64,000 nucleotides of DNA from Streptomyces sp. Isolate_45. Its GTDB lineage: Bacteria; Actinomycetota; Actinomycetes; Streptomycetales; Streptomycetaceae. A program made the position numbers and the translations under genes. Location: NCBI RefSeq assembly GCF_024721315.2, contig NZ_JANFAK020000002.1:62001-126000 (forward strand). Reading direction: 5' to 3'. Under the pieces are notes generated by a model. The model had not been told where the DNA came from. It was given only the letters and a program-made list of their open reading frames with translations, and ran no database searches. Of this stretch, positions 43,386-51,932 are shown piece by piece; positions within the stretch are counted from its first letter, which is position 1; each line of letters begins with the position of its first letter.

Positions 43386-43619
43386 GTGCAGTTCGAGCGC
43401 GGCGGCTTCGAGAGCGGCCTGGTCGTTGGTCTCGACCGTCAGCACCGAGTCGGCCGCCGCGCGCACGGCGTCGGAGAGCCGGCGGTCGCCGGAGTCGGCG
43501 GTGGCGACGACGACCCGCAGTCCCATCTCGGCCGCGACGCCGATCAGGGTGGCGCCCCCGGAGGAGGCGGGTTCGACCACGAGGACGCGGGCAGGGCGAA
43601 GTGCATCTGTGCGCGGCAA
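43374..43619 (-). pseudogene. N-terminal piece of an ATP-grasp ligase
   Basis: MPRTDALRPARVLVVEPASS and GGATLIGVAAEMGLRVVVAT (about residues 1-42) match the pre-ATP-grasp Rossmann-like domain of actinobacterial ATP-grasp peptide ligases, followed by ADSVLTVETNDQAALEAAAL. The frame stops at 43374, where the MFS fragment takes over in a different frame. The ATP-grasp fold and substrate domain are gone, so the protein cannot be active. The start ATG or GTG near 43619 looks normal. Confidence 0.55.
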
Positions 43620-44154
43620 AGCGAAATCCCCCGGGCAGAGCTGTATGGACCGGACTGGTGATCGCGGCCCTGATGACGATCTTTCTATCCGGGCGCCTTG
43701 ACCTCGGTCAACGGATTACCGCAAGGAATGTCAGCACGAGCGCCCCGAGCCGCACATTTTCCGGAACAAGGGCCCTACCACCGCTTGTTCGGCCCCCGGC
43801 GGCGACCGAACGCCTCAGTGAAGGTCCTCAGCGGCGAGCCGCCGCCGGTCCGCTGGACGACCCGGCCCTCGTCGAGGCCCTCCACCGCCGGAGCCTGATC
43901 GTCGACGCGGCCCAGCACGGGCCGCGCGTCGAGTTCGCCGACTCCCTCGACCGGCGCGTCCTGGAAGTGAGGTGTGCGTGGTGCTGCATGCCGGATCGAA
44001 ACCCTGTGGCAGCGCCGCTGCCCGGCTTCGACCGGGCTTCCCCCGTCGGGATGACGATGAACGATCCGCTCCACGGCTGAACCCACGGCGGACGCGGCCG
44101 GGGTGGCGGGCGTGGCGGCGGGATTTGTACGGGTTGCCGGGTGATGATCGCGCA
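43620..44154. other. Intergenic region, about 535 bp, with a possible scrap
   Basis: A plus-strand frame at about 43845-43970 reads PLDDPALVEALHRRSLIVDA and AQHGPRVEFADSLDRRVLEV. It looks like real protein (balanced charge, helical) but has no start and I do not know its family. The rest has no supported gene. Confidence 0.35.
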
Positions 44155-44790
44155 GTGAGACTTGATCACGTGTCCTACGCGGTGGCCCGCGACAGCTTCG
44201 TCTCGACCGTCCAGTGGATCGGATCGGCCCTTGGCGGCGGGTTCGTCGACGGGGGCGTGCACCCACGATTCGGCACCCGCAATTTCATTCTCCCGCTGAG
44301 CGGCGGCACCTTCGTCGAGGTCGTCACCACACTCGACCACCCCGCCGCCGACCGCGCACCCTTCGGCCAGGCGGTAGCGCGCCGCGCCGCCGAGGGCGGC
44401 GGCTGGCTCGGTTGGGTGGTCTCCGTCGACGACATCGCCCCGGTCGAGGCCCGCCTCGGCCGCACTTCGGCCGAGGGCCACCGCGTCCGCCCCGACGGTT
44501 TCGACCTGAGGTGGAAGCAGATCGGCCTGCTGGAACTGCTGGAGGACCCACAACTGCCCTACTTCCTCCAGTGGTTGGTCCCCATCGAGGAGCGCCCGAG
44601 CGCCGACCCGCGCACCTCCAGCACCATCCACGGGGTCTCCATCGCCGGCGACGCAGCCTCCATCGCCGAATTCCTCGGCGAACCGGCCGACCACCCCCTC
44701 GACCAGATCGACGTCACCTGGGTCGAGGAAGAGGAACCGGGCCTGGTCACGGTCGAGTTCGCCACCGCCCACGGCCCGGTCACGATCTGA
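44155..44790 (+). CDS. VOC-family glyoxalase-like protein
   Basis: A 211-residue protein. RLDHVSYAVARDSFVSTVQW begins a Glyoxalase_3-like (glyoxalase-like) domain, with FGTRNFILPLSGGTFVEVVT (about 41-60) carrying the usual metal-adjacent glutamate. A second, weaker repeat follows with IHGVSIAGD and a final LVTVEFATAHG. The pattern fits a stand-alone actinobacterial VOC protein of unknown substrate. The GTG at 44155 begins exactly at the fold; an upstream frame is open but unrelated. It lies between the ATP-grasp/MFS scar and a DinB remnant. Confidence 0.78.
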   Translation: MRLDHVSYAVARDSFVSTVQWIGSALGGGFVDGGVHPRFGTRNFILPLSGGTFVEVVTTLDHPAADRAPFGQAVARRAAEGGGWLGWVVSVDDIAPVEARLGRTSAEGHRVRPDGFDLRWKQIGLLELLEDPQLPYFLQWLVPIEERPSADPRTSSTIHGVSIAGDAASIAEFLGEPADHPLDQIDVTWVEEEEPGLVTVEFATAHGPVTI

Positions 44791-44829
44791 CGAGGGCCCG
44801 ACCGCCCCGCGGAAGCGACCGGAGGATCA

Positions 44830-45002
44830 CAGGCTTGTCGGCCGACGTGCTCCGCGTCCAGGCCCTCGCACTTCATCCGCAGGGTCATGGGGTGGTCGGC
44901 CAGGTAGCCCCGGAGGGTCCCGCGCTGTCGCGGCTCGTCGTCCGGGCCCGCCCATATCGCGGCAGACGGTCGGCCGGCTTCATCGTCGTGCGGCTCAACC
45001 AT
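44830..45002 (-). pseudogene. N-terminal scrap of a DinB/DUF664 protein
   Basis: From ATG 45000-45002 the minus frame reads MVEPHDDEAGRPSAA, then RGTLRGYLADHPMTLRMKCE and GLDAEH. ERATLxxFLDxxRATLxxKCxGL is the usual start of the DinB/DUF664 proteins in actinobacteria. After about 55 residues the frame becomes unrelated and runs under the VOC gene. The remainder of the four-helix fold is gone. Confidence 0.5.
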
Positions 45003-45081
45003 TCATGTGTGCCATGTTCGCCCGTGCGGGCCGGACGTGCCGCGGGGCTTGCGCGGTTCCTCCGGCGAGGCGCGCCGGCCT

Positions 45082-45633
45082 TCAGGTACGGGAGACGAAC
45101 CAGTCCTCCTGCGCGCAGGCGCGCCGTGCCTTGCGGGTGGTCCGCCGCAGGGGCGACAGCGCGTACCCGGCCATCGCGTATCCGGCGCCGGCCGACAGGA
45201 GGGCGAGGGCTCCCAGGGCCGGCAGCGAGAACGACATGACCGAGTCGCGGGTCTGCTGCCGCTGGTAGGTCAGGCAGGAGTCCATCACGTCGTCCACCCC
45301 TCCCGCGTCGGGGCCGGGAACCGGCTGCGGGCAGGCAGTGTTCCGTACGACGACCGAGGTACCGGCCCCCAGGTCGAGAACCGGTTCGCGCGCGTCGTCA
45401 AGGGCTTGCACCGCGAATACGGAGACCGCGGCGAGCAGGACCGTCCCGGCCATCATGAACACGCCGCCGTACAGGCAGGTGAGGCGCAGTCGGGTCACCG
45501 CTCGCCGGTCCGGCGCGGGCCGCTCGTCCAGGAGGGTCGCGGCTGCCGTCGCCGCACCGGGGCGGGCGGTCGGCGAGGGGGCGCCGAGGGCGACACCGCG
45601 GGTGGTGGCCTTGCTGCGGACTCGGATGGGCAT
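45082..45633 (-). pseudogene. Sensor part of a truncated histidine kinase
   Basis: A 183-residue frame with two membrane spans (about 58-80, LTCLYGGVFMMAGTVLLAAV, and about 140-165, SFSLPALGALALLSAGAGYA) around an extracellular loop of about 60 residues with two cysteines (TACPQP, DSCLTY). After the second span comes GYALSPLRRTTRKAR, the usual start of the HAMP linker of actinobacterial sensor kinases (GxxLxPLRRIT). The chain then ends after about 18 more residues, with no HisKA or HATPase domain and no response regulator nearby. ATG 45631-45633 has a good ribosome binding site. It might still make a membrane protein, but it is probably a broken kinase. Confidence 0.6.
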
Positions 45634-46049
45634 CGGTACTTTCCCCTGACGATGTGACAACCCCCCACTCTCGCCTGACCACCCGTAAGCGGCACGTCAG
45701 CTCGGGAAACGCTGGAAGGTTTGCCCGCTTATCATGCTATTTGTTCACGTGCCCGTGGGTGGGCGCAGGGGTCGCCCCGTGTCGTTGCCGCGCAGCAGGT
45801 TGATCGGCCTGGCAGCCGGGACTCAGAAGACGGGCGAATTGCCGATGTCAGCGGGCCCACATACGTTTCGGTTGACCGTCCGGCCGGGTGGCGAGGAGGG
45901 GTGAGACATGAAGTGGGTCGGGGATGAGCGGCTGGCGGCCGGGCCTGAGGCCACCTGGTACCTGGAGACGGCTTTCACGCCCGGCGCTCACCTGGGCACG
46001 GTGTACGACGATCCGACAACGCCCATCGTTGTGACGGGCATCGAGGAGG

Positions 46050-46490
46050 TGACCGCCATGCGTGTACCCAGTGGTCGGGGCGTCTTCCCATGGCCGGGTG
46101 TGTCCTACGGGCTGGTATCCGAGGTGTTCGTACCAGCAGGCGGCCGGGGCCTCGGGGCGTACGGCGAGCATGGCCCGATGGGCGGGGATGCCGTCGAGGG
46201 GGCGCCGCTGACGTGATGGCGGTGGGCACCTGCGCAGTCCCGGGGCGTGCCCCGGGCACCTGGTGACCATCGCGGGCCTGCCGGGCGCAATCGTCGAACT
46301 TTCCGAGCATCGGCGACAACAACAACGACGCAGGGCCACCGACAGGCGCCGCCGGCCGGTGCGAGGGAAACCCGCGCGCCCGCCGACTGGTGCGCGCACG
46401 CACCTCGGTATCGGTCGGCGGGCGTACCCGACGAGCTGGGAGGCTACGGACGAGGTAATCGTCACCCATCGACTCGGGGGAAAGTGGCAG
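46050..46490 (-). pseudogene. Remnant of a GNAT acetyltransferase
   Basis: A minus frame at about 46060-46200 reads HRAMLAVRPEAPAACWYEHL and GYQPVGHTRPWEDAP. This is the ending of GNAT proteins of the type LxVRPExxAALxWYERLGYRPVGRTRPW. Upstream, another frame at 46400-46490 starts MGDDYLVRSLPARRV and could be the protein start, but the acetyl-CoA-binding middle is not intact. A plus-strand frame (45908-46216) with a ribosome binding site overlaps it; I regard that frame as less likely. Confidence 0.4.
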
Positions 46491-46515
46491 TGCCACTCCG
46501 GAGGGATTTCCTCGC

Positions 46516-49398
46516 TCATCTGCTGACGCGGCGCCATTGTTGCTGGGCGCTGCCATCGAAAGTCTGTTGTTCGAGGGTGGAGCCGTCCGCGGCGGAGCGG
46601 TTGGTGATGCCGAGTACCTTGCCACTGCGGGCGCAGGTGAGGGTGATGTGGCCGTCGCCGGTTTCGGTCACCTTCCAGAACTGGTTGTCGGCGTATGTGG
46701 GGTTCCACTGGACGAGTTTTGCTCCGTCCTCGGTCCCGCCGCCCCTGATGTCCCAGGCCAGCCCGTGAGTGGTGCGGATGCGGTGCAGGTCGCTTCCCAC
46801 GGGGATGAAGCGGAACTGTTGGTTGGGCGCTTCGCTCGGGGTGTACTGGATGAGCTCGGTGCCGGGGCTGGTGGAGGCGCCGGGGATGTCGACGGCCTTT
46901 CCGCTGTGGCGATTGATCAGCTGGAACACGGTGTGCTGGGCGGGCGGTGTGACGGTGACGGATCTGCTGGAGGGGATGGTGACGGTCGTGTTCCAGGCGC
47001 CGAAGACGACGGTGGTCGACCGTCCGGCCGGGCCGTGCAGCGTGGCGTTCGTGACTTGTCCGGACGACCATGCGAGGTCGACGGTGAGACCGCCTCGTAC
47101 GCCGATGCCGGTGATCGAGCCGGAAGCGGCCCAAGCATCGGGCAGGGCCGGTAGCAGCTCGACGCGTCCGGGCCGGGACTGGACGAGCATTTCGAGCATC
47201 GCCACGGGCGTGCCGAAGTTGGCGTCGATCTGGAAGACGGACCAGCCGCCACGGCTGTACATGTCGAACAGGTTGATGGCGGAGCCGTTGCTGTGGCCGA
47301 GGGAGGGCTTGAGCACGGACATGACGCACTGGTACGCCTTGTCGGCGTGCTTGAGGTGGGCCCAGCAGATGGCGCGCCACGCGGTGGCCCAGCCGAAGCT
47401 TTCCATGCCGCGTTCCTCAAGGAGCTTGGTGGTGCCGGCAACGAGGGCGGTGGGGGAGTCCTGGAGGTTGATGCGGTCTCCGGGGAACAGGCCCATGTGC
47501 GCGGAGAGGTGGCGGTGGGCGGTTTCGCCGAGGTTGTCGTCGCCCATCCACTCGGCCAGCCGGCCGCTGGTCGCGCTGACCTCGGGCAGGTACAGCCTGC
47601 TCTGGAGGCCCGCGATGGTGGAAGCGTAGGAGGCGTCCCTGCCGAGTTCCGCCGCGGCGGCCCGGTAGTTCTTGAAGAGCTGCCAGACCAGCTCCTGGGC
47701 ATAGGTGATGCCGCGGGCATCGTCGGGACCGTGTTCCGGGGACCAGTCGTGGTCGTCGATCAGGACCTGGCGGGCGGCGCCGGTCGCGGGGTCGGTCACG
47801 GTCGTCGTGATCAGCCGTGCCTGCCAGAACTGGCAGGCACCCTTGAGTAGCGGGTAGATCTTGGCGAGGTGGGTGGTGTCCTGGGTGAATTCGTAGTGCT
47901 CGTACAGGCAGTTTCCCATCCACGCGTTGCCGGCCGGGTGCCACCACCAGCCGTTGCCGCCCCAGACGTTGGTGGATATGGCCAGAGTCCAGCCGGCCAC
48001 GGTGCCGGAGGTGTTGCGGAAGCGGTTGCGGGAGTCCTGGAAGAGGTCCCTCGTTCTGGCCTGCCAGCCGGGGAGCTGCGCGACGCAGTAGTCGGTGAAC
48101 GCGTCGAAGCACTCCGACAGGCCCGCCCGGTCGGGCAGCCAGTAGTTCATTTGGACGTTGATGTCGGTGTGGTAGTCGCTCATCCACTCGGGGGTGTTGG
48201 TGTCGATCCAAAGCCCTTGCAGATTGGTCGGGAGGCTGTCCCGGGACCCGGTGATCGTCAGATAGCGGCCGAACTCCAGATAGGCGGCCTCCAGCTCCGG
48301 GTCGGGTGCGGAGTCGGCCGCGGCCCGCGCCGCCAGTCGTGCGGGGGTGTCCAGCATTCGCTGCGCGGCTGTCGAGGTTCCCAGGTTCACCGACATCCGC
48401 TGCTGGAGCCGGTGGAAGTCCGCGACGTGCGTAGCCAGCAGTGCCGTACCGGTCGCCGCCGCCGCGGTCGCCGTCCTGCTGCGGGCCACGGTCAGCGGGG
48501 CCAGTGCGGGGTCCTTGTAGGCCACGGAGGCGTCGGCCGTGTAGTTGGTGCCGCCGGACAGGATCAGCACGACCTCGGTGCAGTCCATGAACGTCACCTT
48601 CGGGCCCGCCGCCGAGACGCTGCCGCCCGTACCGACCGCCTTGAGCAGGGCCGCGTACTTCAGCGCGTTGGGCAGCGCCGCAGCGAACCAGACCTCCGAC
48701 GTGTCGGCATTGGCCATCACCGTCTCGTCCCGCGTTCCGGCGAGGGTCAGCGACCCCGTGCAGGAGCCGCCGCCGCTCTGTGAGAGGCGTACGACGATGA
48801 CGTCGTCCGGGTGGCTGGCGAACACCTCGCGGCGGTACGTCACGCCCCCGAACTCGTACGAGACGGTGACCAGGCCATTGCTCATGTCGAGGGAGCGGCG
48901 GTACCCGCTGATCGCCGAGCCGGTGTGGGCCGGAATCTCCAGGTGGGCCTTGGCCAACATGCCGAAGGCGCCGAAGTCGTCCGTGCCGTAGGGGAACTGC
49001 CCGTCGGACTGGAGCGCGGCGTTGGCGTGGCCCGTCCACAGCGTCGCGTCCGCGAGGACGAGCGTGTCCCGGACCGGGTCGCCGGACACCAGCGCGCCCA
49101 GCCGCCCGTTGCCCACGGGAAGGCCCTCCTCCATGATCACGCTTTCCCGGCCCGGCGAGCGGTACCAGAGCGTGACGGCCTCGTTCTCGGGAACCGGTGA
49201 CAGCCTGCTCGGACGCGTCACCGCGGCCGCGGCAGGAGCGAACTCGGGAAGCGACGACATCGCGAACAACGCCCCGAGAGCGGCGGCTGCTCTCAGGACG
49301 CCACGGCGGGACACCTCGGGATCGCCGTCCGCTGCCGGTGGGTGGGGGGTGGGGTTGAACGTCACGCTGCTGCTCCTTCGGTCGACAGGATTTCGCAT
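46516..49398 (-). CDS. Secreted GH95-family glycosidase with C-terminal ricin-type lectin domain
   Basis: A 960-residue exported enzyme. The signal SRRGVLRAAAALGALFA (30-46) has a twin-arginine-like start. Residues about 72-815 are a full GH95 enzyme: N-terminal beta domain (LWYRSPGRESVIMEEGLPVGN, GNGRLGA), (alpha/alpha)6 barrel with DINVQMNYW (412-420), the acid candidate Glu555 in SPEHGP and Asp725 in QIDANFG. GH95 cleaves terminal alpha-1,2-L-fucose, or alpha-L-galactose in some members. The usual first Asn of the N-I-N catalytic motif reads Asp412. Residues 828-958 are a RICIN/CBM13-like lectin domain (QFRFIPVG, QFWKV, QQWRRV repeats). In context it removes end caps from a galactose-rich glycan. 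ATG 49396-49398. Confidence 0.85.
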   Translation of the reverse strand: MRNPVDRRSSSVTFNPTPHPPAADGDPEVSRRGVLRAAAALGALFAMSSLPEFAPAAAAVTRPSRLSPVPENEAVTLWYRSPGRESVIMEEGLPVGNGRLGALVSGDPVRDTLVLADATLWTGHANAALQSDGQFPYGTDDFGAFGMLAKAHLEIPAHTGSAISGYRRSLDMSNGLVTVSYEFGGVTYRREVFASHPDDVIVVRLSQSGGGSCTGSLTLAGTRDETVMANADTSEVWFAAALPNALKYAALLKAVGTGGSVSAAGPKVTFMDCTEVVLILSGGTNYTADASVAYKDPALAPLTVARSRTATAAAATGTALLATHVADFHRLQQRMSVNLGTSTAAQRMLDTPARLAARAAADSAPDPELEAAYLEFGRYLTITGSRDSLPTNLQGLWIDTNTPEWMSDYHTDINVQMNYWLPDRAGLSECFDAFTDYCVAQLPGWQARTRDLFQDSRNRFRNTSGTVAGWTLAISTNVWGGNGWWWHPAGNAWMGNCLYEHYEFTQDTTHLAKIYPLLKGACQFWQARLITTTVTDPATGAARQVLIDDHDWSPEHGPDDARGITYAQELVWQLFKNYRAAAAELGRDASYASTIAGLQSRLYLPEVSATSGRLAEWMGDDNLGETAHRHLSAHMGLFPGDRINLQDSPTALVAGTTKLLEERGMESFGWATAWRAICWAHLKHADKAYQCVMSVLKPSLGHSNGSAINLFDMYSRGGWSVFQIDANFGTPVAMLEMLVQSRPGRVELLPALPDAWAASGSITGIGVRGGLTVDLAWSSGQVTNATLHGPAGRSTTVVFGAWNTTVTIPSSRSVTVTPPAQHTVFQLINRHSGKAVDIPGASTSPGTELIQYTPSEAPNQQFRFIPVGSDLHRIRTTHGLAWDIRGGGTEDGAKLVQWNPTYADNQFWKVTETGDGHITLTCARSGKVLGITNRSAADGSTLEQQTFDGSAQQQWRRVSR

Positions 49399-49471
49399 CG
49401 TTACGGTGTTCTTGCCGTTCGTTCCGTGCGGGCTGAGGCAGTTACCTGTCCGGAGACAGCCGCAGACATGG

Positions 49472-50461
49472 TCAGCGGGTCAGCAGATCGATCTCCATCA
49501 GCTCCTCCTCCGACAGAGGTGCCCGGTGCAGCGCGTCCAGATTCTGGTCCAGTTGGATCACACTGCTCGCGCCGGTGATCACCGACACCACCCGGGGGTC
49601 GCGCAGCACCCAGGAGATCGCAAGTTGTGCCAGGCTCTGTCCGCGTCCCTCGGCGAGCTTGCCCAGGGCGCGCAGCCGCTCCAGTCGGGCGCCGGTCAGC
49701 GCCTCCTCCTTGAGGAAGTGTCCGACCGACATCCGCGAACCGGCGGGCACCTCGCCGGAAAGGTACCGATCCGTCAGCAGCCCCTGAGCGAGGGGTGAGT
49801 AGGCGATCAGACCGGTTCCGGTGTCACCCACGGCGTCCAGCAGTCCGTCCTCGGGAGCGCGGTCGAGGATCGAGTACCGGGCCTGGTTCAGCAGCACCGG
49901 CGTGCCCAGTTCCCGCAGGATCGCCACCGCCTCGCGGTGTTGCTCGGCGGGGTAGTTGGAGATGCCGGCGTGCAGCGCCCGGCCGGAGCGCACCGCCGTG
50001 TCGAGCGCCCCCATGGTCTCCGTGAGCGGGGTCTCGGGATCGTAGCGGTGTGAATAGAAGACATCCACGTACTCCAGGCCCATCCTCCGCAGCGACTGGT
50101 CCAGGCTCGCCAACAGGTGCTTACGGCTGCCGCCGTTCCCGTACGGGCCGGGCCACATGTCGTAGCCCGCCTTGGACGCGATGAACAGTTCGTCCCGGTA
50201 CGGGCGGAAGTCCTGTGCGAACAGGTGGCCGAAGTTGCGCTCCGCGCTCCCGTACGGCGGCCCGTAGTTGTTCGCGAGGTCGAAGTGAGTGACACCCCGG
50301 TCGAAGGCCCGACGCAGCACTGCGCGCTGTACCTCCAGCGGCACGGTGTCGCCGAAGTTGTGCCACAGGCCCAACGACACGGCAGGTAGCTGAACACCAC
50401 TGCGTCCGGCGCGACGGTAGGTCATGGCGGCGTAACGGCCCTGTTCGACCTGGTAGTTCAT
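49472..50461 (-). CDS. Aldo-keto reductase, L-glyceraldehyde-3-phosphate-reductase type
   Basis: A 329-residue TIM-barrel oxidoreductase. RRAGRSGVQLPAVSLGLWHN, FDLANNYGPPYGSAERNFG (about 54-72, catalytic Asp and Tyr) and DVFYSHRYDPETPLTETMGA are typical of the YghZ/AKR14 branch, which reduces L-glyceraldehyde 3-phosphate, methylglyoxal and some sugars with NADPH. The NADPH-binding ITGASSVIQLDQNLDAL is at the end. It lies 69 bp behind the sugar-binding-protein gene on the same strand and may act on the imported sugar or on toxic aldehydes. ATG 50459-50461 has AGGA at 8 nt; a longer start exists at 50470. Confidence 0.82.
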   Translation of the reverse strand: MNYQVEQGRYAAMTYRRAGRSGVQLPAVSLGLWHNFGDTVPLEVQRAVLRRAFDRGVTHFDLANNYGPPYGSAERNFGHLFAQDFRPYRDELFIASKAGYDMWPGPYGNGGSRKHLLASLDQSLRRMGLEYVDVFYSHRYDPETPLTETMGALDTAVRSGRALHAGISNYPAEQHREAVAILRELGTPVLLNQARYSILDRAPEDGLLDAVGDTGTGLIAYSPLAQGLLTDRYLSGEVPAGSRMSVGHFLKEEALTGARLERLRALGKLAEGRGQSLAQLAISWVLRDPRVVSVITGASSVIQLDQNLDALHRAPLSEEELMEIDLLTR

Positions 50462-50506
50462 GTTGACCATCCTGCCTGCATTCCACCGGAAACGGAACTG
50501 AATCAA

Positions 50507-50520
50507 CATGTATAAACATG
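50507..50520. promoter_or_regulatory. Inverted repeat before the aldo-keto reductase gene
   Basis: CATGT (50507-50511), ATAA, ACATG (50516-50520). The 5-bp arms are exact and the centre is AT-rich, unusual here. It is between the binding-protein stop and the reductase start. It differs from the TGTTTACGTAAACA site and could be a weak operator or part of a promoter. Confidence 0.35.
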
Positions 50521-50530
50521 AGTGGGCGCG

Positions 50531-51862
50531 CTATTCGGCGACGGTAAACCCTTGTTCTTTGCCGTACTTGGCACTTGTGGCCCTCCAGGCCGCCAGCCCT
50601 TGGGTCAGTGTCGTCGAGGAGACGTAGGCCTTGCCGACGGTGTCGTTGAAGACGGAGTTCGCGTACACCTGATAGGGCAGGTATGACCAGCCCGTGCCGA
50701 CGTCACGTGCGGCGTCGGCCAGGATTCGGTTGGCCTGCTGACCCCCGAAGTAGGGGAACGGCGTGTCCAGGAAGGCCTGAGATTCCAGGTCTGCCCGGGT
50801 GGCGGGGAAGGCGCCGTCGGCGGAGCGGCCGGTGGCGCCGGCTCCCGTGGTCGCGTACTCGATGAAGGCGTAGGCCAGCGCCTTGTTCTTCGACGCCTTC
50901 GGCACGGCGAGGGAGCTGCCGCCGTTCTCCGCCCCGACCTTGGCACCCTTGGTCCACTGGGGGAGGGGTGCCACGCGCCAGTCACCCGACGCGGCGGGAG
51001 CGCCGGAGGCGAAGTTGGCGGGCATCCAGGCGCCGATGGACAGGGTCGCGATGCTGCCGTCCGACAGACCCTTGTACCACTCGTCGCTCCAGGAGGTGAC
51101 GGGCGCGAGCAGCCGCTCGTCGATGAGCTTCTGCCAGGTACCCGCGTACGAAGCCGTGCCGGCGTCGCCGAAGTCGATGCCGATTTCGGTCCCCTCCACC
51201 TTGTAGGGGCGTCCGCCCGCCTGCCAGATCAGGCTGGTCGTGGCGCCGGCGTCGCCGGTGTCGTTCGTGATGTAGAGCTTCGGGTCCGCCTTGTGCAGGG
51301 CGCGCGCCGCTTCGACGTACTCGTCCCACGTGGTGGGGACGGCGACGCCGTGCCGGTCGAAGACCTTCTTGTTGTAGAACAGTGCCATCGGCCCGGAGTC
51401 CATGGGGAGGGCGTAGATCCCCTTGCCGTACTTGACCGCGCTCCAGGGACCGGTGGTGAAGGCCTGGTCGTGGGCGGACGCGCCGTAGGGGGAGAGTTCC
51501 TCCAGGGATTTGCCGATGGCGAACTGGCCGATGGCGTAGTACTCGACCTGGGCCACGTCCGGGGCTCCCGAACCGGCGGCGACGGCGTTCTGGAGCGCGG
51601 TGTACTGCTTGTTGTTCGTGCCTGCGTTGACGAGCTCGATGTCCACCTTCGGATACTTCTTCTCGAAGTCGGCGGCCACCTTCTTCAGGGTGGGTTCCCA
51701 CGCCCACACCGTCACCTTGCCCCCGGCTTCGAGCGCTGACGCCACGTCCTTCGCGGAACTGTCGGGCCCGGGGTCCGGTGACCCGCAGGAGGTGGCGCCG
51801 AGGGTCAGGGCGCACGTCGCGGCGACGGCGGCGAGGATCCGGCGGCGGCTGTTCGTTCTCAT
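50531..51862 (-). CDS. CUT1-type sugar ABC transporter binding lipoprotein
   Basis: A 443-residue extracellular lipoprotein. Signal peptide MRTNSRRRILAAVAATCALT ends in LGATSC (lipobox, Cys26). The mature part is a periplasmic-binding-protein type 2 (SBP_bac_1) with VTVWAWEPTLKKVAADFEKKYPK-type start, the DVAQVEYYAI segment, GIYALPMDSGPMALFYNKKV and an EWYKGLSDGSIATLSIGAWM loop. Such proteins bind mono- or oligosaccharides. It is the third gene of the importer operon (permease, permease, binding protein) in the unusual last position. The substrate is inferred from context as a galacto- or arabinogalacto-oligosaccharide. Confidence 0.85.
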   Translation of the reverse strand: MRTNSRRRILAAVAATCALTLGATSCGSPDPGPDSSAKDVASALEAGGKVTVWAWEPTLKKVAADFEKKYPKVDIELVNAGTNNKQYTALQNAVAAGSGAPDVAQVEYYAIGQFAIGKSLEELSPYGASAHDQAFTTGPWSAVKYGKGIYALPMDSGPMALFYNKKVFDRHGVAVPTTWDEYVEAARALHKADPKLYITNDTGDAGATTSLIWQAGGRPYKVEGTEIGIDFGDAGTASYAGTWQKLIDERLLAPVTSWSDEWYKGLSDGSIATLSIGAWMPANFASGAPAASGDWRVAPLPQWTKGAKVGAENGGSSLAVPKASKNKALAYAFIEYATTGAGATGRSADGAFPATRADLESQAFLDTPFPYFGGQQANRILADAARDVGTGWSYLPYQVYANSVFNDTVGKAYVSSTTLTQGLAAWRATSAKYGKEQGFTVAE

Positions 51863-51932
51863 CGGTGGTGCTCCTGGTTCGGTGTGGGGATGAGGTGGAC
51901 GGGGGTCGGGACGAGGGGCGGAGCCGGGCGCG

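Noticed and set aside
40649-44080. A 1143-codon plus-strand frame
   Set aside because: It is an antisense and out-of-frame shadow of the desaturase and the aldolase-family gene, with no domain and biased Arg/Gly/Ala content.
45908-46216. Plus-strand frame with a good ribosome binding site (MKWVGDERLAAGPEATWYLE start)
   Set aside because: The overlapping minus strand carries a recognisable GNAT tail, and the plus protein resembles nothing that I know. It cannot be excluded as a real small gene.
50507-50520. Fourth copy of the sugar-locus operator
   Set aside because: CATGTATAAACATG shares only TGT and ACA ends with the 14-bp site and has a different length and centre, so it was not counted.
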